21,372 nucleotides of DNA from Ruminococcaceae bacterium UBA6392 (GCA_002438685.1 DJQG01000060.1:1-21372); one strand, 5' to 3'; counted from the first letter of the stretch, positions 8,266 to 15,122 are shown. Made by a program: numbers and translations. The notes: generated from the sequence alone by a model not told the origin.

Positions 8266-8886
8266 TCACCTTTTGATTATTTTGATAGTGCCGAACCTTT
8301 CGGGATTGTGAAAGCCGAGAGAAGCGCTGTCAACGGGGAAGAGCGCGCCGTAGTGCGGGGTCGGGGAGTCGTCGGCGCATTTATAGAAGTTGCCGCGTAT
8401 CTCACCCTCGCCGACCGAAAAATCGCAGCCGTAGAGCGACGATATCAGCTTTTCCGGGATGAACAGCTGAGCATGCCAGCCCTTTTTGTCCGCGAAAACT
8501 CCTGCGCTGACGCGCGGGGTCTCTTCGGTTAGTTCTTTTATGAACACGCGACCGTTTCTCTCGCTTCCGAACTGCGACAGATAAGCGCCGTTCGGATTTA
8601 TCTCGAAGTTTATGTATTCGCTGCGCCCGCTGACGGGAGCAATGAACACTTCGAGGCAGCTGTCGGTATATACCGGATCGTCGCGCTTTGTGTATCTCGC
8701 GAGCACGGGGCTTTCGGAGCTTTCAAGAAAAGCGTAGTAGCCCTCGTTTTTTACCGCGCAGAACCGCACGGAGCTCTCCGGGCGCGAATATCCGTCTTTT
8801 TCCCAGTGGAAAGAGCTTATCTCAAACCGGGGGATAAGCTCTTTCTCCGGTAAACTGTCAAATATAAAAGTGTTGCAGCCGTTCAT
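8266..8886 (-). CDS. Carbohydrate-binding family 9-like (CBM9/DOMON-type) protein
   Basis: The 206-residue protein is a single beta-sandwich with the pattern of the CBM9-like family: DSCLEVFIAP, then YINFEINPNGAYLSQFGS in the middle, and GNFYKCAD followed by TPHYGALFPVD and LGFHNPERFGTIKI at the end. Family members bind reducing ends of sugars or act as glycan-binding parts of larger enzymes. This copy has no signal peptide, no anchor and no catalytic domain, so it should be cytoplasmic, and its role as a sugar-binding or enzymatic partner is unknown. It starts at ATG 8886, just 1 base after the ackA stop (TGATATG arrangement), and its own stop runs into the start region of the kinase gene. 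That tight packing points to one mRNA and linked translation. Confidence 0.8.
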   Translation of the reverse strand: MNGCNTFIFDSLPEKELIPRFEISSFHWEKDGYSRPESSVRFCAVKNEGYYAFLESSESPVLARYTKRDDPVYTDSCLEVFIAPVSGRSEYINFEINPNGAYLSQFGSERNGRVFIKELTEETPRVSAGVFADKKGWHAQLFIPEKLISSLYGCDFSVGEGEIRGNFYKCADDSPTPHYGALFPVDSASLGFHNPERFGTIKIIKR

Positions 8887-8887
8887 A

Positions 8888-10093
8888 TCAGAGCTTCTCG
8901 ACGATAGCCTTGGTGTCTCTGGCTATGAGCAGTTCCTCGTTAGTGGGCAGAACGAAGACGCGAACCTTTGAATCCGGGGTCGAAAGCTCGCCTTCCTTGC
9001 CCTTTCTGAGCTCGAGGTTCTTCTCGCAGTCGATCTTAACGCCGAGATATGTAAGATGCTTGCAGACATCCTCGCGCAGGTCGCAGGTGTTCTCGCCTAT
9101 GCCGCCGGTGAAGACTATTGCGTCAACGCCGTCCATCGCGGCAACATATGCGCCGATGAACTTGCGGATCTGATAGCGCTGGATGCTTCTTGCGAGAGCA
9201 GCTCTCTCGTTGCCTGCCTCTGCGGCGGCGAGCACGTCTCTGTCGTCGCTCGATACACCGGAGATGCCGAGAACGCCGGACTTCTTGTTGAGAATTTCGG
9301 CTGTCTCTGCGGGAGTCCAGCCCTCCTTCTCCTGAAGATAGGTGATAGCCGAGGGGTCAACTCCGCCGCAGCGCGTGCCCATGATGAAGCCGTCGAGGGG
9401 AGTCAGACCCATGCTCGTGTCAAGAACCTTGCCGTCCTTGATGGCGGTTATGGAAGAACCGTTGCCGAGGTGGCAGGTGATGAGCTTTATGTCCTTGAGG
9501 TCAACGCCCATAACTTCCGCGCAGCGAGCGCTGACGAAGCGGTGCGATGTGCCGTGGAAGCCGTAGCGGCGAACCTTGTACTTCTCGTAGTACTCATAGG
9601 GCAGCGGGAAAAGGAATGCCTCGGGGGGCATGGTCGAATGGAAAGCGTTGTCGAAAACAACAACTTCCGGAACATCCTCGCCGAAGACCTCGCGGCAGGC
9701 ACGGATGCCCTGAATGTGAGCGGCGTTGTGCAGGGGAGCGAGATCGCACAGGCTCTCGATGCCGGCGATGACATCCTCGTCAACAAGAACGCTCTCTTTG
9801 AACAGAGAACCGCCCTGGACTATGCGATGGCCGACAGCGGAAATGTCGGAGAGGTCGTCGATAACCTTGCAGTCGCCCGAAGTAAGAGCCTTCTTGACTT
9901 CGAGGAAAGCCGCGGTGTGGTTTTCAAGAGTTACGTCGTATTTGAACTTTCTGCCGTCCTCGGTCGAGCCGCTGATTCTGCCGTCGATACCGATACGCTC
10001 GCAGATGCCCTTTGCTATAAGCTGCTCGCCGTCCATGTCGATGAGCTGATATTTAAGCGATGAGCTTCCGGCGTTGATAACAAGAATTTTCAA
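8888..10093 (-). CDS. ackA: Acetate kinase
   Basis: Interconverts acetyl-phosphate + ADP and acetate + ATP, the main substrate-level ATP step in fermentation; cytoplasmic homodimer. The 401-residue product has the family motifs in order: VINAGSSSLKY (5-15, with Asn7), GHRIVQGGS, FDNAFHSTMP (catalytic Asp), RRYGFHGTSHRF, CHLGNGSSITA, GTRCGGVDPS and FTGGIGENT. The start is TTG at 10093-10091, set by GGAGG eight bases before it and by homology; the in-frame ATG upstream at 10135 would lie in the leader. No phosphotransacetylase gene is next to it. Instead it leads an operon with CBM9-like and sugar-kinase genes. A 6-base perfect hairpin (10120-10134) lies in its 5' leader. Confidence 0.96.
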   Translation of the reverse strand: MKILVINAGSSSLKYQLIDMDGEQLIAKGICERIGIDGRISGSTEDGRKFKYDVTLENHTAAFLEVKKALTSGDCKVIDDLSDISAVGHRIVQGGSLFKESVLVDEDVIAGIESLCDLAPLHNAAHIQGIRACREVFGEDVPEVVVFDNAFHSTMPPEAFLFPLPYEYYEKYKVRRYGFHGTSHRFVSARCAEVMGVDLKDIKLITCHLGNGSSITAIKDGKVLDTSMGLTPLDGFIMGTRCGGVDPSAITYLQEKEGWTPAETAEILNKKSGVLGISGVSSDDRDVLAAAEAGNERAALARSIQRYQIRKFIGAYVAAMDGVDAIVFTGGIGENTCDLREDVCKHLTYLGVKIDCEKNLELRKGKEGELSTPDSKVRVFVLPTNEELLIARDTKAIVEKL

Positions 10094-10146
10094 GAGTATT
10101 GCCTCCAAATAAAAAGATTTGCTTGAAACAAGCACGTTACTGATAT

Positions 10147-10175
10147 ATTATATATATTATAAGAGGATTTTTCAA
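10147..10175 (-). promoter_or_regulatory. ackA operon promoter
   Basis: On the - strand TTGAAA (10175-10170) and TATAAT (10152-10147) are separated by exactly 17 bases, in an AT-rich stretch. Transcription would start near 10140, giving a leader of about 45 bases before the TTG start. I see no equally good promoter for the divergent tmcAL gene in 10094-10232. Confidence 0.75.
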
Positions 10176-10232
10176 GCAGTTCTTGCATAATTCCCCTGTC
10201 TTATTGTCGAAAAACGGAAAAGGAGTGAGTCC

Positions 10233-11420
10233 GTGAGCACCGCAGGCATCGTTGCCGAATATAATCCGTTCCATAACGGGCACGCGTATCATATAGCCCG
10301 CACGCGCGAAAACGGCGCGTCGGCAGTTGTGTGCGTGATGAGCAGCTGGTTCGTCCAGCGCGGAGAGACTGCGCTGATGCATCCGAACGCCCGTGCGCGC
10401 ATGGCTCTGATTAACGGCGCGGATCTCGTCGTTTCGCTCCCTGCCCCGTGGGCGTGCGCCGCGGCGCAGACCTTTGCGAGGGGTGCCGTCGGGCTGCTCG
10501 AAGCTATGGGGTGCGTCGATACGCTGAGCTTCGGCAGCGAATGCGCCGATATAGAGCTTCTGCGAACCGCTTCACACGCGGTCGATGATTATACCGTGCG
10601 CGAGAGTATGCGCGCAAACCTGCTCTCCGGCGTGAGCTTTGCTTCGGCGAGACAGCGTGCCGTGGAAGAACTCGATCCTCGCGTCGCATCGGTGCTTTCG
10701 TCGCCGAATGATACGCTCGCAGTCGAATATATCCGCGCAATAGATACGCTCAAATCAGAGCTTGTTCCGTTCGCCGTCAGGCGCGAGGGAGCAGGACATG
10801 ACAGCGGAGAAGCAGTGAATTCATTTGCGAGCGCGTCGCTTATACGCTCCAGAGTGAGAGCGGGCGAGGGCTTTGCCGATCTTATGCCCGAAAGCGCCAC
10901 CGCGATACTCAAAGCGGAGATAGAAGCGGGCAGAGCGCCGGCGGATATCAACGCTCTCGAAAAAGCCGTTCTTGCGTGCCTGCGTATCTCAACGCCTGAA
11001 AAAATAGCCGCAGTGCCGGATATCTCGGAGGGACTTGAAAATCGCATATATTCTGCCTCGCGCAGTGCATCTTCGCTCGATGAGCTCTATTCTCTCGCCA
11101 AAACCAAACGCTATTCCCATGCGCGGATAAGGCGCGCCGTTGCGGCTCTTCTGCTCGGTATCGAAGCGTCCGACTGCGAGGGCATACCGCCGTATATCCG
11201 AGTGCTCGGCTTCAACTCCATCGGACGCGAAAAGCTGCGCGCCATGCGTTCGAGCGCAAAGCTGCCGATAGTTATGCGCGCGGCGGATATAAAAAAGCTC
11301 GGCGAACGCGCAAAGCGTATCTCTTCCATCGAAGAGCGTGCCGCCGACCTGTTTTCTCTCGCTCTTCCGTCGATAATGCCGTGCGGAGCGGAATACACAG
11401 ACGAGATAGCGGTCATCTGA
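10233..11420 (+). CDS. tmcAL: tRNA(Met) cytidine acetate ligase TmcAL
   Basis: Uses ATP and free acetate to acetylate C34 of elongator tRNA-Met (ac4C) through an acetyl-adenylate, improving AUG decoding. The 395-residue length matches the family (formerly YlbM). The nucleotidyltransferase-fold motif GIVAEYNPFHNGHAYHI is at residues 5-21, followed by VCVMSSWFVQRGE and MALINGADLVVSLP, the typical TmcAL order. The start is GTG 10233 with AAGGAGTG at 10220-10227. Divergence from ackA is a common arrangement in Clostridia and is biochemically apt, since acetate kinase produces or consumes TmcAL's substrate. The following RNHCP gene may be on the same mRNA, because no terminator is visible in between. 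Confidence 0.92.
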   Translation: MSTAGIVAEYNPFHNGHAYHIARTRENGASAVVCVMSSWFVQRGETALMHPNARARMALINGADLVVSLPAPWACAAAQTFARGAVGLLEAMGCVDTLSFGSECADIELLRTASHAVDDYTVRESMRANLLSGVSFASARQRAVEELDPRVASVLSSPNDTLAVEYIRAIDTLKSELVPFAVRREGAGHDSGEAVNSFASASLIRSRVRAGEGFADLMPESATAILKAEIEAGRAPADINALEKAVLACLRISTPEKIAAVPDISEGLENRIYSASRSASSLDELYSLAKTKRYSHARIRRAVAALLLGIEASDCEGIPPYIRVLGFNSIGREKLRAMRSSAKLPIVMRAADIKKLGERAKRISSIEERAADLFSLALPSIMPCGAEYTDEIAVI

Positions 11421-11454
11421 CCGTTTCTTGAATAAAAAACTAAGGAGATTTTGT

Positions 11455-11493
11455 TTGAGACTTATCACAAAATCATTGGAGAGCGTGCGCTGA
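11455..11493 (+). CDS. Candidate 12-residue leader peptide before the RNHCP gene
   Basis: AAGGAG at 11442-11447 is spaced 7 bases before a TTG (11455-11457) that opens a 12-codon frame, MRLITKSLESVR, ending at TGA 11491-11493. The stop lies inside the left arm of the first leader hairpin (11489-11506). Position, ribosome site and overlap with structure fit a regulatory leader peptide, but the frame is too short for its composition to prove coding. Confidence 0.4.
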   Translation: MRLITKSLESVR

Positions 11494-11560
11494 CCGGGAG
11501 GTCGGCAAATAAAAAACACACTCTGTCGTTCCTCCCGCGAGCCATGATCTTCAGGAGGAA
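11489..11560 (+). promoter_or_regulatory. Putative translational switch in the RNHCP leader
   Basis: Three perfect or near-perfect pairings compete. P1 joins 11489-11495 to 11500-11506 (7 pairs, GGGA tetraloop, one U-G). P2 joins 11495-11501 to 11531-11537 (7 pairs). P3 joins TTCCTCC at 11529-11535 to GGAGGAA at 11554-11560, which covers the RNHCP ribosome site. P1 and P3 can coexist and hide the ribosome site; P2 excludes both and frees it. This is anti-/anti-anti-Shine-Dalgarno logic. A leader-peptide ribosome at 11491-11493 would disrupt P1. Confidence 0.5.
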
Positions 11561-11562
11561 AA

Positions 11563-11988
11563 ATGAATCGCGAAAATAAACGCAAACAGTACAAAAAAGG
11601 TTATTATAAGACTCACGCCTGCAACGAGACCTTTGTCTGCAAAGTGTGCGGGCGCACTGTAGTGCCGCAGGGCGCGGGCAGCGACCACAGAAACCACTGT
11701 CCGAACTGTCTTTCGAGCCTGCATGTTGATATCGAGCCCGGAGACAGAGCTTCGGACTGCGGGGGAATCATGGACCCCATAGCGGTCTGGGTGAGAAAAA
11801 ACGGCGAGTGGGCGATAGTCCACCGCTGCCGCAGATGCGGTGCGATGTCCTCGAACCGCGTCGCCGCGGACGATAACCCGATGAAGCTGATGAGCATAGC
11901 GATGAAACCGCTGTGCTCCCCGCCGTTCCCGATAGAGCGCATCAGAGAACTGACTGCACTTATGGGCGGCGACGGAACCGACGAATAA
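11563..11988 (+). CDS. RNHCP domain zinc-ribbon protein
   Basis: A 141-residue basic protein with the RNHCP family signature, literally RNHCPNC at residues 43-49. Likely zinc ligands come as CxxC pairs: Cys26/Cys29 (VCKVCG), Cys46/Cys49 (HCPNC) and Cys89/Cys92 (HRCRRCG), with Cys66 and Cys118 spare. The family's molecular function is not established; the basic N-terminus (NRENKRKQYKKGYYK) and zinc ribbons suggest RNA or ribosome contact, which is inference. It starts at ATG 11563 behind AGGAGGAAAA at 11553-11562, and that ribosome site can be sequestered by the leader. It follows tmcAL by 142 bases and ends before a strong terminator. Confidence 0.85.
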   Translation: MNRENKRKQYKKGYYKTHACNETFVCKVCGRTVVPQGAGSDHRNHCPNCLSSLHVDIEPGDRASDCGGIMDPIAVWVRKNGEWAIVHRCRRCGAMSSNRVAADDNPMKLMSIAMKPLCSPPFPIERIRELTALMGGDGTDE

Positions 11989-11998
11989 CCAAAAAGCA

Positions 11999-12047
11999 GA
12001 AAACAACGGAGTTTGGCATTTTTTGCCGTCTCCGTTGTTTTCGTTTT
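11999..12047 (+). terminator. Intrinsic terminator after the RNHCP gene
   Basis: A perfect 13-base stem (11999-12011 with 12030-12042) has an 18-base loop containing TTTTTT and is followed by GTTTTG. Stem arms flanked by A and T runs make it usable in both directions. It closes the tmcAL-RNHCP unit. Confidence 0.85.
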
Positions 12048-12072
12048 GTGTGTTGAGTATCTTTTTCGAACA

Positions 12073-12263
12073 GAGGGCTGCCGCATTCAGATGCAGAAAG
12101 CGTTTTTTTGACCCGAAGCTGTATATAAGCATGCTGCGAGCGGGCAAAAGACGCTTAAAAGAGCAAAAATCTAAAAAAATAAAGGTCATAATCCGCGTTG
12201 TTGTCCGTGGATTATGACCTCTGTATTTTTGCTCTTTGGTCTGCGCTGAATGCGGCAGTCCTT
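12073..12263 (+). ncRNA. Nested inverted-repeat element, possible three-way-junction RNA
   Basis: No gene is seen in 12048-12261. Instead, an outer helix pairs 12073-12090 with 12246-12263 (13 perfect pairs, 18 with two G-U). Inside are two long hairpins. Hairpin B pairs 12098-12108 with 12146-12156 (one U-G), then 12112-12115 with 12141-12144. Hairpin A pairs 12158-12170 with 12225-12237 (13 perfect) and 12183-12197 with 12206-12220 (15, one G-U). All four wobbles are G-U when read on the + strand and would be C-A mismatches on the - strand, favouring a + strand RNA. The outer right arm reaches the stop codon of the - strand transporter. It may instead be a mobile palindromic element. Confidence 0.4.
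12172..12220 (-). terminator. Terminator of the GPH transporter gene
   Basis: On the - strand the 15-base stem (12220-12206 with 12197-12183, 8-base loop) is followed directly by TTATTTTTTTA (complement of 12182-12172), a classic intrinsic terminator 42 bases past the stop. It is part of the larger nested palindrome. Confidence 0.75.
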
Positions 12264-13827
12264 AGTCTTCGTTCTTCTTGCTTGCGCGTCTCTCAATGAG
12301 CTCGTTGAGGATTCTTGTGTGCTCCGCATCGGTGAGCGAATACTTGAGAGTGGGGATAGCGGAGAGAAGCATACCGATTGCGGGCGGAATAGAAATAAGC
12401 AGGAACATCGCCATTGCGTATTTTCCGTCGTTCGCCTCGAAGAAATGATATTTGCCTTCTGTAAGGGCAAGGTTCAGCTCTTCGATGTGCTTATCCGTGT
12501 AGCTGACAGCCGAATAAACGAAGCCGGAGATGAGCGAAGAAACGCCCATCGAAAGCTTTGTGATGAAGGACTGACCGGAGAAGAAAACGCCGTCGGTGCG
12601 GACACCGTTCTTGTACTCCTCGTAGTCAACGCAGTCAGCGATCATTATCGACTGGAGAATGTTTATCGAGCCCATAGCCCAGGAGGCCGCGAACATCATT
12701 ATAGCCATCAGGAAGACATAGAACATGCTCTGCATGAGGTTGCCGCCTGCGAGCTTATAGACAACGAAAATCAGTGCAAAGGGAATGGCGCCGATTATAG
12801 AATAGAAGTTGTAAAGCTGCTTCTTGCCGAACTTTGCAGACATCTTCGGCGTGGCGGCAGTACCGATGATCATACCGCCGAGAAGACCGATAGCCATAAC
12901 CAGAAGCTGAACTATCTTTATAACCTGGAGCTTGCCGTCAACAATGAGGTTGGCAAGGTTGTTGTCGAAGAAATAGTACATGACGAGCGACAGACCGACG
13001 ATTGAAAGAAGCTGAATGGGGCTTCTGAGAATGCCCGAGATAAGGAGCTTTCTGAACGGAGCGTTGGAAAGCGCGATCTTGAAGTTCTCTTTCATCGTGT
13101 ATTTCTTTTCGGAATGCTGAACTCTCTCTTTGACAGAGAGACCGGCAAACTGGAAAAGAACTGTCGCGAAGACTGTAAGTATGATGGCGATTATTATGTA
13201 CGACATCTTATCCGCATGGAGAACGTCAAGACCTCTCTTCTCCTGAAGCATGGGGGAGAGAGCCTTGCCGGCGAAAGTGATGAGCATACCGATAGCGCCG
13301 AGATTTGCAACTATACGGGCAAGCGAAAGAGCCTTTGCTCTGTCGTTTTCATCCTCGGTCATGAGCGAAGTTACGCCCCAGAGCGGAATGTCGCCGACGG
13401 TGTAGGACATACCCCAGAGAATGTAGGAGATTGCCGCCCAGGCGATAATCAGTACATGCGCACCGGTCGATGTGTAGTCGGTGTATGTCTTGTTGCAGAA
13501 TGTAAGAATTGTGATGATTCCGATCGGAATCGGGACGAACATAAGATAGGGTTTGCATTTGCCCCACTTTGTTCTGGTGTGGTCAACGATCGAACCCATC
13601 ATCGGGTCATTGATCGCGTCCCAAACGCGGGCAATGAAGAATATTATTGATATAGCCATTGCCGGTAAAAAAATAATCGACTGCCAGTAGTACTGGAGTC
13701 CGCCTGCGACAACATTATAGATAATGTTCTGTCCGGCGAGACCGACCAAGTAACCGGCCAGTTCTTTGCCGGTGTAGGTGCTGTGCTTGATAGCCCCACT
13801 CGGCGCCTGGTTCTTTCCTTTGCTCAT
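12262..13827 (-). CDS. GPH-family (MelB-type) sugar:cation symporter
   Basis: A 521-residue, roughly 12-helix membrane protein of the glycoside-pentoside-hexuronide:cation symporter family within MFS. The key signature is DAINDPMMGSIVDHTRTKWG after TM2 (about residues 70-89), where the MelB cation-site Asp and the family DxxxDxxxG pattern lie, followed by KCKPYLMF. A second family feature is the loop DCVDYEEYKNGVRTDG in the C-terminal half. Substrate is likely an oligosaccharide, glycoside or uronide taken up with Na+ or H+; given the nearby intracellular GH89, a GlcNAc-containing sugar is a guess. The start is ATG 13827 behind AAGGAAGG. The gene stands alone between its own promoter and terminator. 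The N- and C-terminal tails are longer and more polar than in MelB. Confidence 0.88.
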   Translation of the reverse strand: MSKGKNQAPSGAIKHSTYTGKELAGYLVGLAGQNIIYNVVAGGLQYYWQSIIFLPAMAISIIFFIARVWDAINDPMMGSIVDHTRTKWGKCKPYLMFVPIPIGIITILTFCNKTYTDYTSTGAHVLIIAWAAISYILWGMSYTVGDIPLWGVTSLMTEDENDRAKALSLARIVANLGAIGMLITFAGKALSPMLQEKRGLDVLHADKMSYIIIAIILTVFATVLFQFAGLSVKERVQHSEKKYTMKENFKIALSNAPFRKLLISGILRSPIQLLSIVGLSLVMYYFFDNNLANLIVDGKLQVIKIVQLLVMAIGLLGGMIIGTAATPKMSAKFGKKQLYNFYSIIGAIPFALIFVVYKLAGGNLMQSMFYVFLMAIMMFAASWAMGSINILQSIMIADCVDYEEYKNGVRTDGVFFSGQSFITKLSMGVSSLISGFVYSAVSYTDKHIEELNLALTEGKYHFFEANDGKYAMAMFLLISIPPAIGMLLSAIPTLKYSLTDAEHTRILNELIERRASKKNED

Positions 13828-13865
13828 TTCTACCTTCCTTTTGTGTAATACTTTATGTGCAAGTC

Positions 13866-13914
13866 TTTACACATAATTTCAGATTATTATACCATGTGTA
13901 AAAAGGCTTTTCAA
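13866..13914 (-). promoter_or_regulatory. Promoter and operator-like inverted repeat of the symporter gene
   Basis: On the - strand TTGAAA (13914-13909) and TATAAT (13891-13886) are 17 bases apart. A perfect 9-base inverted repeat, TTTACACAT (13866-13874) and ATGTGTAAA (13894-13902), brackets the -10 element. A similar half-site, TTGTGTAAT, is at 13841-13849 near the ribosome site. This fits a repressor operator that responds to the transported sugar; the regulator is not in the window as far as I can tell. Confidence 0.65.
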
Positions 13915-13929
13915 GCGCACAAATATATT

Positions 13930-13977
13930 TAGGCATGTTCAACAAAAGGGGAAGCGGCGAATTGTTGAACATGCCTA
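13930..13977 (-). terminator. Hairpin terminator downstream of the DtxR gene
   Basis: A perfect 15-base stem pairs 13930-13944 with 13963-13977 around an 18-base loop. It lies 69 bases past the stop of the - strand DtxR gene and is followed on that strand by AAATATATTT. The tail has few T residues, so it may also serve as a 3' stabiliser or a barrier between DtxR and the symporter promoter. Confidence 0.55.
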
Positions 13978-14045
13978 TCTGTATTATTGAATATTTTCAA
14001 AGCGAAACTCAAAAAATAAAAATAATTGAATTTTGTCGATGCAAG

Positions 14046-14423
14046 TTATTTCAGACTGTCGATATTTTTGACAACGTGCTCTTTTATTGCCGCGAATGTC
14101 TCGTCGCTTATGTCGTGCTCGAGCTTGCATGCGTCCTCGACCGCGACCTCTTCGCTGACGCCGAGGCGGATTAGCAGATTCGAGAGCACGGTGTGCCGCT
14201 CATATATCTTGTGCGCGACCTCAAGCCCCGAATCGGTGAGCGTGAGATATCCGTCCTTGTCCATGAGAAGATAGCCGCCCTGCTTGAGAAGTCCCACGGC
14301 GCGGCTGACGCTCGGCTTTGAAAAGCCCATGTATTCCGCGACATCGAGCGAGCGCACGACGCCATTCTTTGAAAGTATATATATTGTTTCGAGATACATC
14401 TCGCCGGATTCCTGCAGGTGCAT
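14046..14423 (-). CDS. DtxR/IdeR-type iron-dependent transcriptional repressor
   Basis: A 125-residue metalloregulator with an N-terminal winged helix and a dimerisation domain, and no SH3-like third domain, as in short MntR-type proteins. The recognition-helix region reads FSKPSVSRAVGLLKQGGY (34-51). Metal ligands can be read against DtxR: Met9 in GEMYLETIY, Glu12, His77, and Cys99, Glu102, His103 in DACKLEHDISDE. Met and Cys at these places are typical of the Fe(II)-responsive DtxR/IdeR site; manganese MntR has Asp and Glu. I start at ATG 14423 (GGAGGG five bases before it) rather than the longer frame to 14486. It is divergent from the ABC operon and has a TTAGC-N4-GCTAA site upstream, so autoregulation is likely. 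Confidence 0.88.
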   Translation of the reverse strand: MHLQESGEMYLETIYILSKNGVVRSLDVAEYMGFSKPSVSRAVGLLKQGGYLLMDKDGYLTLTDSGLEVAHKIYERHTVLSNLLIRLGVSEEVAVEDACKLEHDISDETFAAIKEHVVKNIDSLK

Positions 14424-14485
14424 CTTATCCCTCCGTCCGTTAAATCTGCATATATTAATGATATCACGCGCCCGCCCGGAAATCA

Positions 14486-14514
14486 ATATGTCTTTGTGCC
14501 GTGCTTTTTGACAA
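14486..14514 (-). promoter_or_regulatory. Possible DtxR gene promoter
   Basis: On the - strand TTGTCA (14514-14509) has ACATAT (14491-14486) after 17 bases or CATATT after 18. The palindrome at 14521-14540 lies just upstream of the -35. The -10 is weak, so this is tentative. Confidence 0.35.
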
Positions 14515-14520
14515 GATTAT

Positions 14521-14540
14521 CGATTAGCATATGCTAATCG
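14521..14540. promoter_or_regulatory. TTAGC-N4-GCTAA operator, site 1
   Basis: A perfect 20-base palindrome with core TTAGCATATGCTAA (14524-14537). It covers the -10 region of a possible + strand promoter (TTGACA at 14508-14513, TATGCT at 14530-14535, 16-base spacer) and abuts the - strand DtxR promoter. Two-fold symmetry suits a dimeric DtxR-family protein. Confidence 0.65.
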
Positions 14541-14594
14541 TTTGTGTATGTTGCCGAATTTGTCTGTCTGCCAATAAAACAGGCAAAAAGCGTA

Positions 14595-14623
14595 TTGACA
14601 CGGGGTGAAGAATAGTTTACCAT
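14595..14623 (+). promoter_or_regulatory. Promoter of the DtxR-like/ABC operon
   Basis: A consensus -35 TTGACA (14595-14600) is 17 bases before TACCAT (14618-14623). Transcription would start near 14630, directly at operator site 2, so bound repressor would block start or escape. Confidence 0.65.
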
Positions 14624-14630
14624 ATAGCTT

Positions 14631-14648
14631 GGTTAGCGAAAGCTAATC
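14631..14648. promoter_or_regulatory. TTAGC-N4-GCTAA operator, site 2
   Basis: Core TTAGCGAAAGCTAA at 14633-14646 within GGTTAGC...GCTAATC. It sits at the predicted transcription start of the ABC operon. As RNA it would form a 7-pair hairpin with a GAAA loop, so an RNA role is not excluded. Confidence 0.65.
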
Positions 14649-14664
14649 GATTTTCAAAGACTGT

Positions 14665-14682
14665 GGTTAGCGAATGCTAATC
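14665..14682. promoter_or_regulatory. TTAGC-N4-GCTAA operator, site 3
   Basis: Core TTAGCGAATGCTAA at 14667-14680, 34 bases (about three helical turns) downstream of site 2. The same-face spacing suits cooperative binding by two dimers. Confidence 0.65.
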
Positions 14683-14714
14683 AAATTATTGCACTTCATT
14701 GCGGGAGGAAAATC

Positions 14715-15122
14715 ATGACAAACCGAAGAACCCTTACGGCGTCAAATATACGCTACCTTCTGACAATGAAGGAGCTCGACAGAGACGGATGCGGAGTCCG
14801 CTGCGTCGACCTTGCCTCGGCGCTCAATCTGTCAAAGCCGAGCGTGCACAATATGATGGACACTTTTTCGGAACTCGGTATAATCAGCAAAACCTCTTAC
14901 GGAGTGGCGCATTTTACCGATTCGGGCAACGATACCGCGTGCCGCTACGGTCATTATTATGAGATAGTTTCGGAGAGCCTGCGATGTATGTTCCCCGATA
15001 TGGGAGATCTGCAGATGGCTGTGTGTTCTCTGCTCTCGGAGGTTCCGCAGGACAGCCTCGAACACATGAGCATAAGATATGAGCAAGAAAGGGAGAAAAG
15101 CAATGGCAGTAGTAAAGTTTGA
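14715..15122 (+). CDS. DtxR-like winged-helix regulator with degenerate metal site
   Basis: A 135-residue protein with the same fold layout as the DtxR protein across the intergenic region. The recognition region LNLSKPSVHNMMDTFSELGI (37-56) shares SKPSV with it, followed by the wing and the helix GNDTACRYGHYYEIV. Aligned by eye, the metal ligands are mostly lost: Asn11 and Tyr14 stand where Met and Glu should be, and Leu and Ser replace Glu and His, while His80 and Cys104 remain. It may sense another metal or redox signal, or act as a DNA-binding partner without metal. It starts at ATG 14715 behind GGGAGG, and its last 20 bases overlap the ABC ATPase gene, so it is the first gene of that operon. 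Confidence 0.72.
   Translation: MTNRRTLTASNIRYLLTMKELDRDGCGVRCVDLASALNLSKPSVHNMMDTFSELGIISKTSYGVAHFTDSGNDTACRYGHYYEIVSESLRCMFPDMGDLQMAVCSLLSEVPQDSLEHMSIRYEQEREKSNGSSKV

Noticed and set aside
9056..10063. 335-codon open frame on the + strand
   Set aside because: Antisense to acetate kinase, which has every family motif. No ribosome site and no recognisable protein.
12250..13005. 251-codon frame on the + strand
   Set aside because: Antisense shadow of the GPH symporter; charged, low-complexity product with no family pattern.
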